From a bacterium (lineage in GTDB: Bacteria; Desulfobacterota; Deferrisomatia; Deferrisomatales; Deferrisomataceae): DNA of 64,000 nt. The translations under genes and the position numbers were made by a program. This document shows positions 1-7,810 of this stretch, one piece after another. The notes under the pieces are model-generated. The model was given only the letters and a program-made list of their open reading frames with translations. It was not told where the DNA came from and searched no databases. The first letter of the stretch is position 1. The number at the start of each line of letters is the position of its first letter. The stretch spans positions 41,102 to 105,101 of the forward strand of contig JALUTY010000077.1 of assembly GCA_027021615.1 (NCBI GenBank). The letters are read 5' to 3'.

Positions 1-1118
1 ACCCCGAACCCTTTTCCGTGCTCACCTGCCCGGGCCGCCTCGATGGCCGCGTTCAGCGCCAGCAGGTTGGTCTGGGTTGCGATCTCTTGGATCACCTGGA
101 CGATGTTGCCGATCTTCTCGGTTTCTCCGCCCAAAGCGCGCACGGTCGAGGCCGCGTGCTCCACCACCCGGGAGATCTCATTCATCGCCGCCACCGTCTC
201 GGCGATCACCTCCCCCCCCTGAGTGGCGGAGCGCCGGGCTTCCTCCGTGGCCTCGTCCACGGCCCGGGCATTCCGGGCCACGTCTTGAACGGTGGTGCTC
301 ATCTCTTGGGCTCCGGCCGCCACCTCACGGGACTGGGCCGAGATCTCTTCGGTGCTGGAAGCGATGTGGCTCGTGGTGGCCGACAACTCCTCCGAGACGG
401 AGGCCAACCCCTGGCTCGCGTCCGAGGCCTGGATCACCAGGGTCCGGAGGGTCTCGATCATGGCATTGGCCGAGGTGGCCACCGCGCCAATCTCGTCGTC
501 ACTCCCCACATCGAGGGTCACCGTGACGTCCCGCTCGGCCACCCGCTGCAGCCGCTCCGCCACGTACCGCAACGGGGTTGCCACCTTGGTGAGAAGAGTC
601 CGCCACACCACCCCCACGGCTGCCAGAATGGAGAGGGTTACGATCGAGAGCGCCACCAGGAACCAGGTGACCTTGCCCCTGCTGAACCTCTCGGCCGCAA
701 ACACCGCCTCGTTCGTCAACCCGAAGTACCTCTCGCTGTCCTCCACGACTCGGCCCCAAAGGGAAGGGTCTGAGCGCGCCTTGAGGACGGCACGCCGGAG
801 CCGTTTCCAGGCCTTTTGGACCGCCCTCATCCTCTCCCGGTACGCAGAGTCCGTGGCCGGGGGAAGCCTCAGATCCTCGTCCCCCTGGATTAGGCCGGCC
901 ACCAGGCGATCCAGCTTGGCCATGAGCTTGTCGTTGGGCCGGCCCGCCATTTCCAGCTTCACGAGGCGCTGGGTGGCTCCGCGCACGATCCCCGTGTGGT
1001 TCACCACCCGGCCGTCGTACTCCATGCTCCGCACCTGCAGTAGGGCTCCCAACGCCCCTACGACAACTGCCACAACGATCGCCCCCATCGACAGGCTCAT
1101 GCGGGTCGCGATGTTCAC
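1..1118 (-). CDS. Methyl-accepting chemotaxis protein, C-terminus cut off by window edge
   Basis: This is a transmembrane chemoreceptor that would sense a signal in the periplasm and control CheA/CheW in the cytoplasm. The N-terminus has a membrane segment at about residues 8-28. A helical periplasmic region of about 110 residues follows, then a second membrane segment near residue 155, a HAMP linker, and a methyl-accepting signalling domain. The hairpin-tip motif [20 protein letters not shown] lies near positions 40-105 and is typical of the family. The reading frame runs off the left edge, so the last part of the signalling domain is missing. The GTG at 1116-1118 is preferred because an AGAGAGG ribosome site lies 7 nt upstream; a GTG at 1124 is also in frame. 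A sigma-28 promoter upstream ties it to flagellar regulation. The ligand is unknown. Confidence 0.93.
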   Translation of the reverse strand, partial: MNIATRMSLSMGAIVVAVVVGALGALLQVRSMEYDGRVVNHTGIVRGATQRLVKLEMAGRPNDKLMAKLDRLVAGLIQGDEDLRLPPATDSAYRERMRAVQKAWKRLRRAVLKARSDPSLWGRVVEDSERYFGLTNEAVFAAERFSRGKVTWFLVALSIVTLSILAAVGVVWRTLLTKVATPLRYVAERLQRVAERDVTVTLDVGSDDEIGAVATSANAMIETLRTLVIQASDASQGLASVSEELSATTSHIASSTEEISAQSREVAAGAQEMSTTVQDVARNARAVDEATEEARRSATQGGEVIAETVAAMNEISRVVEHAASTVRALGGETEKIGNIVQVIQEIATQTNLLALNAAIEAARAGEHGKGFG

Positions 1119-1226
1119 GGCCACACCTCTCTTTCGTGAATCTGGCTGCAGGACACCTTCACTTGGATCGCGGCCTTGTCCGGTGCCGTCCCCCGAACGG
1201 GCCCCGAACTCCCCCGCGGTCGGAAA

Positions 1227-1246
1227 AGCGAGCCTTAGGGCTCGCT
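1227..1246 (-). other. Hairpin in the chemoreceptor mRNA leader
   Basis: A perfect 8-bp stem (AGCGAGCC/GGCTCGCT) with a 4-nt loop lies between the sigma-28 promoter and the chemoreceptor start. On the minus strand it is followed by a short T run (TTT after the stem). It could be a weak attenuator or an mRNA-stabilising hairpin. Nothing else in the leader (1119-1276) was recognised. Confidence 0.45.
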
Positions 1247-1276
1247 CGACACCGCCCCCGGTGCCGCCCTTGAAGA

Positions 1277-1303
1277 TTATCGACTTTCGCCGGAAAAACT
1301 TTA
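1277..1303 (-). promoter_or_regulatory. Sigma-28 (FliA) promoter for the chemoreceptor
   Basis: On the minus strand the sequence reads TAAAGTTT, then exactly 11 nt, then GTCGATAA. The known FliA consensus is TAAAGTTT-N11-GCCGATAA, so 15 of 16 conserved positions match. It lies about 160 nt upstream of the chemoreceptor start and points at it. This predicts co-expression with late flagellar and chemotaxis genes. Confidence 0.85.
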
Positions 1304-1374
1304 CGGCCACGTCTCCGCGGCTCGTCGGCCGGGCAAGTCGGAAGGCGACCCGCAACCCGCCCCTTGCGGACGGA

Positions 1375-2049
1375 TCACCTCAACAGGCGGACGATCGCGT
1401 CGTCGATGTCGGAGGGTGCCACGCCGGCGTCGTGGAACAAGGAGCCCCAGGTGGCCTTGCCCGCCCTCACCCTCTCCAGAACCCCCACCGGATCCTTCCC
1501 CGTGAGGCGGGCCAGCAGGCCAGCGGCCACAGTCTCGGCGTCCGAGGCGCCTGCGGCCCGAAGGGCAGCGATCCGCTCCCGCGGCACGCCCATTCGGGTC
1601 GCAAGGGTCTCGTCCACCACGGCCGGGGCCGGGTCCTTGCCGGCCGAAACCAACGCCCCCACCCTTCCCCCGATTCGGGTCGGGTCGTACCCCAGCCGCT
1701 CCAGCGCCCGGGCCCACGAGCCGGTGCGGCCACGGGCCGCGAGCAGGTCGTCGACCCGCAGCTTCGTGGCCGCAGCCAGGCCGTGGGCCGCCCAAAGGGT
1801 CTCGGGCGCGGTCCCGGTCATGAGCGAGCGCACCACGGTTCCCTTGGACACCCCGAACACGGCCGCCAGCAGGGAGTTACGAGAGGTGGCCAGCACGTAA
1901 GTGTCGGCCGCCGCTGGGCGGGCCGGATCGTAGCTCCGATCCCGGAAGCAGTGGCAACTCACCGTGGACGCAGCCCACGCAAAAGTGCTCCCCCCCAGCC
2001 CCAGCCCGATCACGGCCCCGACCAGGACGCTGCGAAACGAAACGGCCAT
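1375..2049 (-). CDS. Secreted protein of unknown function
   Basis: This 224-residue protein has a clear Sec signal peptide (hydrophobic residues 7-25, cleavage probably after AWA). Right after it lies a short cysteine/histidine motif, VSCHCFRDR. The rest is Ala/Leu/Arg-rich and predicted helical, with no family I recognise. Two repeated helical stretches ending in GK/GR turns suggest a small helical-repeat fold. The AGGAGG ribosome site 6 nt upstream fixes the ATG start. It is upstream of the chemoreceptor on the same strand, but the sigma-28 promoter between them argues for separate transcription. The CHC motif after the signal peptide could bind a metal or carry a disulfide; that is inference. 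Confidence 0.8.
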   Translation of the reverse strand: MAVSFRSVLVGAVIGLGLGGSTFAWAASTVSCHCFRDRSYDPARPAAADTYVLATSRNSLLAAVFGVSKGTVVRSLMTGTAPETLWAAHGLAAATKLRVDDLLAARGRTGSWARALERLGYDPTRIGGRVGALVSAGKDPAPAVVDETLATRMGVPRERIAALRAAGASDAETVAAGLLARLTGKDPVGVLERVRAGKATWGSLFHDAGVAPSDIDDAIVRLLR

Positions 2050-2155
2050 CGGATACCTCCTGCATTGAAACGGGCCAAACGGCCCGGTCGCGGTAACGGC
2101 CCCAGGTTACTCGACCTGCCGGCCCAGGGCCATGACCGGGGTCAAGGGTGGGGTC

Positions 2156-2308
2156 AGCTGGGAAGCTAGGAAGCTGGGAGGCTGGGAAGCTTAAGAACCT
2201 CCGTGATCTCCAAGCGTTTCAACCTGGCGACGCCTCTTTGGCGTCTACTCACGATCCGGGGGCATGAGTCCCAGGGGCCAGAATTCAGAAGTCGGTGGAC
2301 AGGGAGAA
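2156..2308. repeat. Intergenic repeats: octamer array and heptamer half-element
   Basis: The 491-bp gap 2050-2540 has no credible gene. It carries an 8-bp degenerate tandem array (units like AGCTRGGA, 2156-2191) and a copy of the left half of the element found again near 27200 and 43300 (CCAGAATTCAG ... GTGGACAGG, 2273-2308). Between them is a stretch that aligns loosely with 27130-27200. I see nothing recognisable in 2345-2540 apart from the ribosome site of the next gene. Confidence 0.7.
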
Positions 2309-2540
2309 GGCTCTTCGCTGCCCGGCTCCGCAGGGGCCTGACGATATTTCCGAGGAACTTCGGGCCAGAGAGAACCTCTCATGGTTTTCTAATTCGCGAC
2401 TAATGCCTTCCTAAAGTTGAGATGACATCTTGAGGGGCCGGTTGTTTTTTCCACGGGGTTCTGCCATCGCCGGCATGGGGTTGCGGACCTGCCCATACCT
2501 CCTTTCCCGGGTTTGGTGTGGACATCTTGAGGAGGACGTC

Positions 2541-3509
2541 ATGATCCAAGCCGAGAACCTCACCAAGTACTACGGGGATGTGCGCGCCTTGGACGGCGTG
2601 TCGTTCCATGTGGATCAGGGTGAGATCGTGGGGCTCCTGGGGCCGAACGGCGCCGGGAAGACCACGGCCATGAAGATTCTCACCTGCTTCATGCCCCCCA
2701 CCTCGGGAACCGCGCGGGTGGCCGGGCACGACATCTTCGAGGAGCCCCTCAAGGTCAAGCGCAACGTGGGCTACCTGCCCGAAGAGCCGCCCGTCTACCC
2801 GGAACTCACGGTACAGGAGTACCTGTCGTACGCCGGCCGGCTCAAGGGGCTCGGGGGCGTGGACCTGAAGCGGGCCATGGGCCTGGCCATGGAGAAGTGC
2901 GGCGTGGACCACGTGGCTCGGCGGCTGATCGGGAACCTGTCGAAGGGGTACCGCCAGCGGGTGGGCCTGGCTCAGGCCCTTTTGCACAACCCACCGGTCC
3001 TGATCCTGGACGAGCCCACGGTGGGGCTGGACCCGGTGCAGATCCTGGAGATCCGGACGCTCATCAAGGACCTGGCCCAGGAACACACGGTAATCCTCTC
3101 GACCCACATCATGCAGGAGGTGGAGGCGGTGTGCGGCCGGGTCATCATCATCAACGAGGGCCGGATCGTGGCGGTGGACACGGCCGACAACCTGCGCACC
3201 CAGATGGGCACGAGCCGCAGGATCCTGATCCGGGTGGCCCGGCCCAGCCCGGACCTGGTGCAGAAGCTCATGGCTCTGGACGGGGTGCTGGACGTGGAGG
3301 CCGAGGACGACGGCCGGGTGCGCATCGAGAGCCAGCTCGACCGGGACACGCGTGAGGACGTGGCCCGGGTGGCGGTGGAGAGCGGCGTCGGCCTGCTTGA
3401 GCTCACCGGCGTGGCGGTGAGCCTGGAGGAGGTGTTCCTGAAACTCACCACTGAGGACGTGGATCACAACGTGGACACGGCCTTCGACGCCGCGGAGGGA
3501 ACGGCATGA
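2541..3509 (+). CDS. ABC transporter ATP-binding protein, GldA-like
   Basis: This is the cytoplasmic ATPase of an ABC-2 type exporter. The 322-residue protein has Walker A GPNGAGKT at 34-41, the signature LSKGYRQR, Walker B LILDEPTVGLDP and the H-loop STH. The first 220 residues are the nucleotide-binding domain. The last 100 form a regulatory C-terminal domain typical of GldA/drug-export ATPases. The ATG at 2541 is chosen because GAGGAGG lies 5-8 nt upstream; the frame is open further upstream but has no family similarity there. Its stop overlaps the permease start (ATGA), so the pair is translationally coupled. The operon matches the Gld-like ABC sets common in non-gliding bacteria, so gliding itself is not implied. 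The substrate is unknown. Confidence 0.93.
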   Translation: MIQAENLTKYYGDVRALDGVSFHVDQGEIVGLLGPNGAGKTTAMKILTCFMPPTSGTARVAGHDIFEEPLKVKRNVGYLPEEPPVYPELTVQEYLSYAGRLKGLGGVDLKRAMGLAMEKCGVDHVARRLIGNLSKGYRQRVGLAQALLHNPPVLILDEPTVGLDPVQILEIRTLIKDLAQEHTVILSTHIMQEVEAVCGRVIIINEGRIVAVDTADNLRTQMGTSRRILIRVARPSPDLVQKLMALDGVLDVEAEDDGRVRIESQLDRDTREDVARVAVESGVGLLELTGVAVSLEEVFLKLTTEDVDHNVDTAFDAAEGTA

Positions 3510-4270
3510 GCCGGGTACTGACGATCGCGGGTAAGGAACTCCGGACGTACCTGGTCTCGCCCATGGCCTGGGTGGTGGCCACGGTGTTCCTGGGGATCAG
3601 CGGGCTTCTGTTCTACAACATCATCACCTGGTACAGCATGCAGAGCTTCCAGCTCATGCGCATGCCCCAGATGGGCGGACACGTGAACATAAACCGGATG
3701 GTGTTCCAGCCCACGTTCCAGAACATGGCCGTGACGCTCCTTCTCCTGGTGCCCATCGTGACGATGCGTTTGCTGGCCGAGGAGAAGAGGAATCGGACGG
3801 CCCAGCTCCTGTTCACATCGCCGGTGCGGCTGGGCGAGATCGTGGCCGGCAAGTTCTTGGCCGCTGTGGCCCTGCTGGGGGGCATGCTGCTCGTCACCGT
3901 GTACATGCCGCTCCTGGTCTGGGCTTACGGCACCATGGATTGGGGCCCGATCTTCTCGGGGTACCTCGGCATGCTGCTCCTGATCGGCGCGTTCGTGGCC
4001 ATGGGTCTGTTCGCGTCGAGCCTGACCGAGAACCAGATCATCGCGGCGGTGCTCACCTTCGGCATCCTGCTGGTGTTCTGGCTCCTGGGCTGGGCGGCCG
4101 AGCTGGGCGGAGACTTCGCCAAGGTGTTCGAGCATCTGTCGATCATCACCCATCTCGAAGGGTTCCTGAAGGGGGTGGTCGAGGTAAAGGACGTGGTCTA
4201 CTACGTCTCGGTGGCGGCCTTCGGGCTGTTCCTGACCCACCGGGTTCTCGAGTCGAACCGCTGGAGGTGA
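3506..4270 (+). CDS. ABC-2 type permease, GldF-like
   Basis: This 254-residue membrane protein is the permease partner of the preceding ATPase. About six hydrophobic segments are visible: near residues 15-38, 70-90, 110-140, 145-170, 175-200 and 225-250. The loop EEKRNRTAQLLFTSPV after the second helix is the ABC-2 permease coupling-helix signature. The start overlaps the ATPase stop by 4 bp. Three nt separate its stop from the next gene, so all three are one operon. It probably forms the membrane channel together with the GldG-like protein. Confidence 0.92.
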   Translation: MSRVLTIAGKELRTYLVSPMAWVVATVFLGISGLLFYNIITWYSMQSFQLMRMPQMGGHVNINRMVFQPTFQNMAVTLLLLVPIVTMRLLAEEKRNRTAQLLFTSPVRLGEIVAGKFLAAVALLGGMLLVTVYMPLLVWAYGTMDWGPIFSGYLGMLLLIGAFVAMGLFASSLTENQIIAAVLTFGILLVFWLLGWAAELGGDFAKVFEHLSIITHLEGFLKGVVEVKDVVYYVSVAAFGLFLTHRVLESNRWR

Positions 4271-4273
4271 GCC

Positions 4274-5827
4274 ATGGCAACCGAGCTTCGCCCCCGGGCG
4301 ACCATGAAGGTTTCGAGCAAAGTGGCAGGTATCGTCGGTGCGCTGTTCGTACTGGCGAGCCTGTTCGTGACCGAGTACTACCCCACCCAGAAGGCCCTGC
4401 TGTGGATCCTGGGCATGGTGGGCGGCGCAGCCCTCCTGTTCTTCTTCGTGGCCGAGCACCGCCTGCTGGTGCGGGCCCCGGGAACCCGGGCCGCCCGACA
4501 CGGCGCCAACGCCGCAGCCATCACGCTGGCGTTCCTCGGCATTCTGGTGATCGTGAACGTGCTGTCGATCCGGCACAACGAGAAGTGGGACCTCACCGAG
4601 CAAAAGATCTACACCCTGTCGGACCAGACCCTGAAGGTGCTCAAGGACCTCGACAAGGACGTGACGGTCACCGCCTTCTTCTCGGACGGCTCCGAGGAGC
4701 GGGCCAAGATTAAGGACCTGCTGGACCGGTACGCGGACGAGACGCCCCGGCTCAAGGTCACCTATGTGGACCCGGACAGGAATCCGGGCCTGGCCCACCA
4801 GTACGGCATCCGCCAGTACGGCACCACGGTGTTCGAGGCCGGGGCCAACACCCACCGGATCACCGAGGTCAGCGAGGAGGCCCTCACGAACGCCCTGGTC
4901 AAGGTGACCCGCGAGGGAAAGAAGACGATCTACTTTCTCACGGGCCATGGCGAGCACTCCGTCGAGGACACCCAGCGCTCCGGCTACCTCGAGGCCAAGA
5001 AGGCCTTGGAGGACCAAGGGTTCGCGGTCAAACAGCTGCTCCTCCTGAAGGAGGGCCAGGTGCCCAAGGACTGCGACGTGCTGGTGGTGGCCGGTCCCAC
5101 CAAGCCGTTCCTTGACAAGGAGATCAAGGCGATCCGTACCTACCTGGACGGCGGCGGCAAGATGATGGTGCTGCTGGACCCTCAGGTGAAGACCGGCCTG
5201 GAGCCCCTTCTCGAGACCTGGGGCGCCGCGCTCCGGGACGACGTGGTCATCGACACCATGAGCCGGCTGTTCGGTGGCTCCTACACCACACCGATCGTGA
5301 CCGAGTACCCCCGTCACGAGATCACCCAGGACTTCCGGCTGGCCACGTTCCTGCCGATGGCCCGGAGCATCGACCGGGCCAAGAGCCTGCCCGAGGGGGT
5401 TCGGTTCCAACCGATCGCCCGGACCTCGAGCCAGGCCTGGGGCGAGACCGACCTATCGAACCCCAAGGCCTCGTTCGATCCGGCCCAGGACTACCGGGGC
5501 CCGCTCACCCTGGCCGCGCTGCTCGAGAAGACCCAGGGCAAGGGGGACGACAAAGCCGAGTCCCAGCTGCTCATCGTGGGCGACTCGGACTTCGCGGACA
5601 ACACCTACTTCAACTTCTCCGGCAACGGCGACCTGTTCCAGAACATGGTCAGCTACCTGGCCAAGGAGGAGGACCTGATCTCGATCCGGCCCAAGGACAC
5701 CAAGCCCCAGCCCCTGGTACTGAGCCGAGCCCAGGCGGCCACCCTATTTTACGCCAGCGTGGTGGTGGGCCCCGCGGTCCTGGTGCTGGCCGGTTTGGGG
5801 ATCTGGTGGCGTCGTCGAAACCTGTAG
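4274..5827 (+). CDS. GldG-like ABC transporter auxiliary protein
   Basis: This 517-residue inner-membrane protein of the ABC auxiliary (GldG) family has two or three N-terminal membrane segments (about 15-37, 40-60 and 75-100) and a single C-terminal helix (about 488-508) followed by RRR. Between them lies a large extracytoplasmic alpha/beta domain. It contains the family pattern of an early KIYTLSDQTL motif, DPDRNP, and the FLTGHGE segment around residue 220. It starts 3 nt after the permease stop with a GGAGGTGAG ribosome site. Its usual partner is a DUF4340 protein, which follows. The biochemical role of this class is not established. Confidence 0.9.
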   Translation: MATELRPRATMKVSSKVAGIVGALFVLASLFVTEYYPTQKALLWILGMVGGAALLFFFVAEHRLLVRAPGTRAARHGANAAAITLAFLGILVIVNVLSIRHNEKWDLTEQKIYTLSDQTLKVLKDLDKDVTVTAFFSDGSEERAKIKDLLDRYADETPRLKVTYVDPDRNPGLAHQYGIRQYGTTVFEAGANTHRITEVSEEALTNALVKVTREGKKTIYFLTGHGEHSVEDTQRSGYLEAKKALEDQGFAVKQLLLLKEGQVPKDCDVLVVAGPTKPFLDKEIKAIRTYLDGGGKMMVLLDPQVKTGLEPLLETWGAALRDDVVIDTMSRLFGGSYTTPIVTEYPRHEITQDFRLATFLPMARSIDRAKSLPEGVRFQPIARTSSQAWGETDLSNPKASFDPAQDYRGPLTLAALLEKTQGKGDDKAESQLLIVGDSDFADNTYFNFSGNGDLFQNMVSYLAKEEDLISIRPKDTKPQPLVLSRAQAATLFYASVVVGPAVLVLAGLGIWWRRRNL

Positions 5828-5828
5828 T

Positions 5829-5870
5829 TCAGGGGACAGAAGACAGAAGCAGAAAAACTAGTGTTCCGTC
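5829..5870. repeat. Heptamer GACAGAA repeat downstream of the GldG-like gene
   Basis: Immediately after the stop codon the sequence reads as degenerate 7-bp units (TTCAGGG, GACAGAA, GACAGAA, GCAGAAA). The same unit family recurs near 2290, 15440, 27230, 27330, 43330 and 43410. The rest of the gap to 6080 has no recognisable feature. Confidence 0.6.
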
Positions 5871-6080
5871 TCGCAGAAAAGTATGCGAATTGCGCCGGTG
5901 GGGCTGGGGGTTCTGACGAAGCGCGACGGCCGATCCGCCCGGCGCCAGGGGAGCGGCCGCGGCGCGTGCCCTCACGCGTCGGAGCGGACTGCGCCGAGGC
6001 GGCCCCTGCGAGGCCGTTCAGCGAAGGAGGGGCCCCAGCCCACCCCTTGGGAAAACCACGAGATCTCGGGAACGCTACAT

Positions 6081-6262
6081 TAGCCCGCATGATTCATGGA
6101 GCCTTCTGCTGCAACCGCCGACTGCACGCCATCTCGGGGCGTGCTCGCGCCTCGGGGCTCGACGTACCGTCCCGTACGCCTGCGCCCCTCGTTGCTGCGT
6201 TTGCCCCGATCTGACGCACACTCGACGGTTTCGCGACGAACGCTCATGAACAATGCGGGCTA
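6081..6262. mobile_element. MITE-like element, copy 1
   Basis: This 182-bp non-coding element is bounded by 18-bp terminal inverted repeats (left TAGCCCGCATGATTCATG; the right end reads TAGCCCGCATTGTTCATG on the other strand, 2 mismatches). Its interior is almost the same as the element at 15152-15334 but in the opposite orientation. No transposase is encoded. Open frames inside it are chance GC-rich frames. It sits inside the gap separating the GldG-like and DUF4340 genes, next to an octamer array. Confidence 0.8.
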
Positions 6263-6300
6263 GCCTCCCAGCCTTCTAACTTTCCAGCTTTCCAGCCGTA
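6263..6300. repeat. Octamer repeat array (reverse orientation)
   Basis: About four degenerate 8-bp units reading TTCCAGCT / TTCTAACT-like on the plus strand. They are the complement of the AGCTRGAA units seen at 2156, 15128, 21159, 27065 and 43195. They abut the right end of the MITE and run up to the ribosome site of the DUF4340 gene. Confidence 0.65.
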
Positions 6301-6313
6301 AAGAGGATCCGCC

Positions 6314-7687
6314 ATGCGCTTCAAGAGCACCTGGATCGTGATCGGCATCTTCGCGGCCCTGGCCGCCTACCTCTACTTCGTGGACCAGCCCCGGTACGAG
6401 GCCAAGCAGGAGGCCGAGAAGAAGCAGGGGCTGCTGTTCCCGAACCTGAACACGGACAAGATCACCGAGCTGGTGATCGAGCGGGGCGGCAAGACCGCCC
6501 GGGTCAAGAAGGGCGAGGACGACAAGTGGTTTCTCGTCGAGCCGGTGGAGGACCGGGCCGACGACGGCCGGGTGCGCACCCTGCTGTCAGACCTCAAGAA
6601 CATGAAGGCCAAGAAAGAGGTGGCGCCGGCCGACGCCGACCTGGAACCGTTCGGTCTGAAGGAGCCCGAGGCCGTAGTCCGGACCCAGGGGGTCGAGATG
6701 ATCTTGGCCGTGGGCGCCAAGAATCCCGTGGGAGACGCCCGGTTCGTGCGGGTGGGCGACGGGCCGGTGCACGTGGTGCAGAACTACGCCCTGTCCGGGT
6801 TCCTCAAGGACGTCTCAGACCTGCGCAACAAGGACGTGCTGGAGTCGTTCTCCTGGACCCGGCTCGAGGGCGTGACCGTCCGACCGGCTGACGGGCCCGT
6901 GGTGCGCCTGGTCAAGAAGGACGAGCGCTGGTACCTGGAGGAGCCGTTCCAGGCCGAGGCCGACCCGGACGAGGCCGACAAGGTCACCGACAAGCTCCGG
7001 TGGGCCCGGATCAACCGGTTCCTGGACCCATCCGAGAAGGAAGCCGACGAGAAGCTGGCCAAGGGGATTCGGGTGGAGCTCAAGCAGGAGGGCCAGGCCG
7101 ACCCGGTGGTGGTGGAGATGGCCGAGGTGGACGGCCAGGTCTGGGCCCGCACCAAAGGCCGGAACGCGCTGTTCACGATCAACAAGGACGTGTACCAGGC
7201 CTTCCGGGTAGACCCCGAGAAGCTGCGACGCACCAAGCCCGTGCTCACCAAGGTGTGGAAGGTGAAGAAGCTCGAGCTCGCCATCGACGGCGAGACCCTG
7301 CTCTACGAGAAGGACGCCGGCAAGTGGAAGCGCGGCGGGGCCGAGATCCAGGACGCCGAGCGCCAGAAGCTCGACGCCCTGCTGCGCGCCTTCGAGACCA
7401 CCCGGGCCGACGAGGTGATCGGATCTCCCGATGACGCCTCCCGATACGGCTTCGACCAGCCGGCCTACACCGCCACCCTGACCCATACCGGGGACAAGGT
7501 CCAGGAGCTGGTGGCCGCGGAGAAGGACGGGGCCGTGTACGCGCGGGCCGGGTCCGGCGGCCCGGTGTACAAGATGCCCAAGACCTACCTCGACGCGGCC
7601 CGCGCCCTGCTCGAGGCGGCCAAGGGCACCCGGGAAAAGGCGACCGCCCCAACCGAGAGCGCCTCGGAAGGGGGCGCGAAGGAGTGA
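6314..7687 (+). CDS. DUF4340 domain-containing membrane-anchored protein
   Basis: This 457-residue protein has a single N-terminal signal anchor (residues 6-22, IVIGIFAALAAYLYF) followed by a charged extracytoplasmic region. That region contains repeated blocks of the pattern I-T-x-L-x-I-x-R-x-G-K-x-(A/V)-x-L-x-K--W-(F/Y)-L, at about residues 50-80, 195-225 and 310-345. This repeated TELVIERGGK...KWFLVEPV architecture is the DUF4340 signature. The family is regularly encoded next to GldG-like ABC proteins, and here it follows that operon after a MITE-containing gap. AAAGAGG lies 8 nt upstream of the ATG. A strong terminator follows. The function is unknown; a role as a transporter-associated lipid- or protein-binding subunit is only a guess. 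Confidence 0.88.
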   Translation: MRFKSTWIVIGIFAALAAYLYFVDQPRYEAKQEAEKKQGLLFPNLNTDKITELVIERGGKTARVKKGEDDKWFLVEPVEDRADDGRVRTLLSDLKNMKAKKEVAPADADLEPFGLKEPEAVVRTQGVEMILAVGAKNPVGDARFVRVGDGPVHVVQNYALSGFLKDVSDLRNKDVLESFSWTRLEGVTVRPADGPVVRLVKKDERWYLEEPFQAEADPDEADKVTDKLRWARINRFLDPSEKEADEKLAKGIRVELKQEGQADPVVVEMAEVDGQVWARTKGRNALFTINKDVYQAFRVDPEKLRRTKPVLTKVWKVKKLELAIDGETLLYEKDAGKWKRGGAEIQDAERQKLDALLRAFETTRADEVIGSPDDASRYGFDQPAYTATLTHTGDKVQELVAAEKDGAVYARAGSGGPVYKMPKTYLDAARALLEAAKGTREKATAPTESASEGGAKE

Positions 7688-7715
7688 CCCCGGGCTTCCC
7701 CCCCTCCCTCCTGAA

Positions 7716-7744
7716 GCCCGCCGCGCCCAGCGGCGGGCGTTTTT
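7716..7744 (+). terminator. Rho-independent terminator after the ABC/DUF4340 operon
   Basis: A 9-bp perfect GC stem (GCCCGCCGC/GCGGCGGGC) with a 5-nt loop is followed by G and TTTTT. It lies 28 nt after the DUF4340 stop and before the Lon-related gene. It is one of the clearest classical terminators in the window. Confidence 0.9.
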
Positions 7745-7810
7745 CTTGGAAACGGCCGGCAACGAACCGGTACAATGGCGGACCGTTTTCGCCACCGAAG
7801 GAGCCGACGG

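Noticed and set aside
3464..5410. 648-codon minus-strand frame opposite the ABC permease and GldG-like genes
   Set aside because: Antisense shadow of a motif-bearing operon; no start or ribosome site.
5861..6214. Possible 117-codon gene upstream of and within the first MITE
   Set aside because: The frame runs across a MITE boundary and no ribosome site or family similarity exists. The same interior is non-coding in the second copy.
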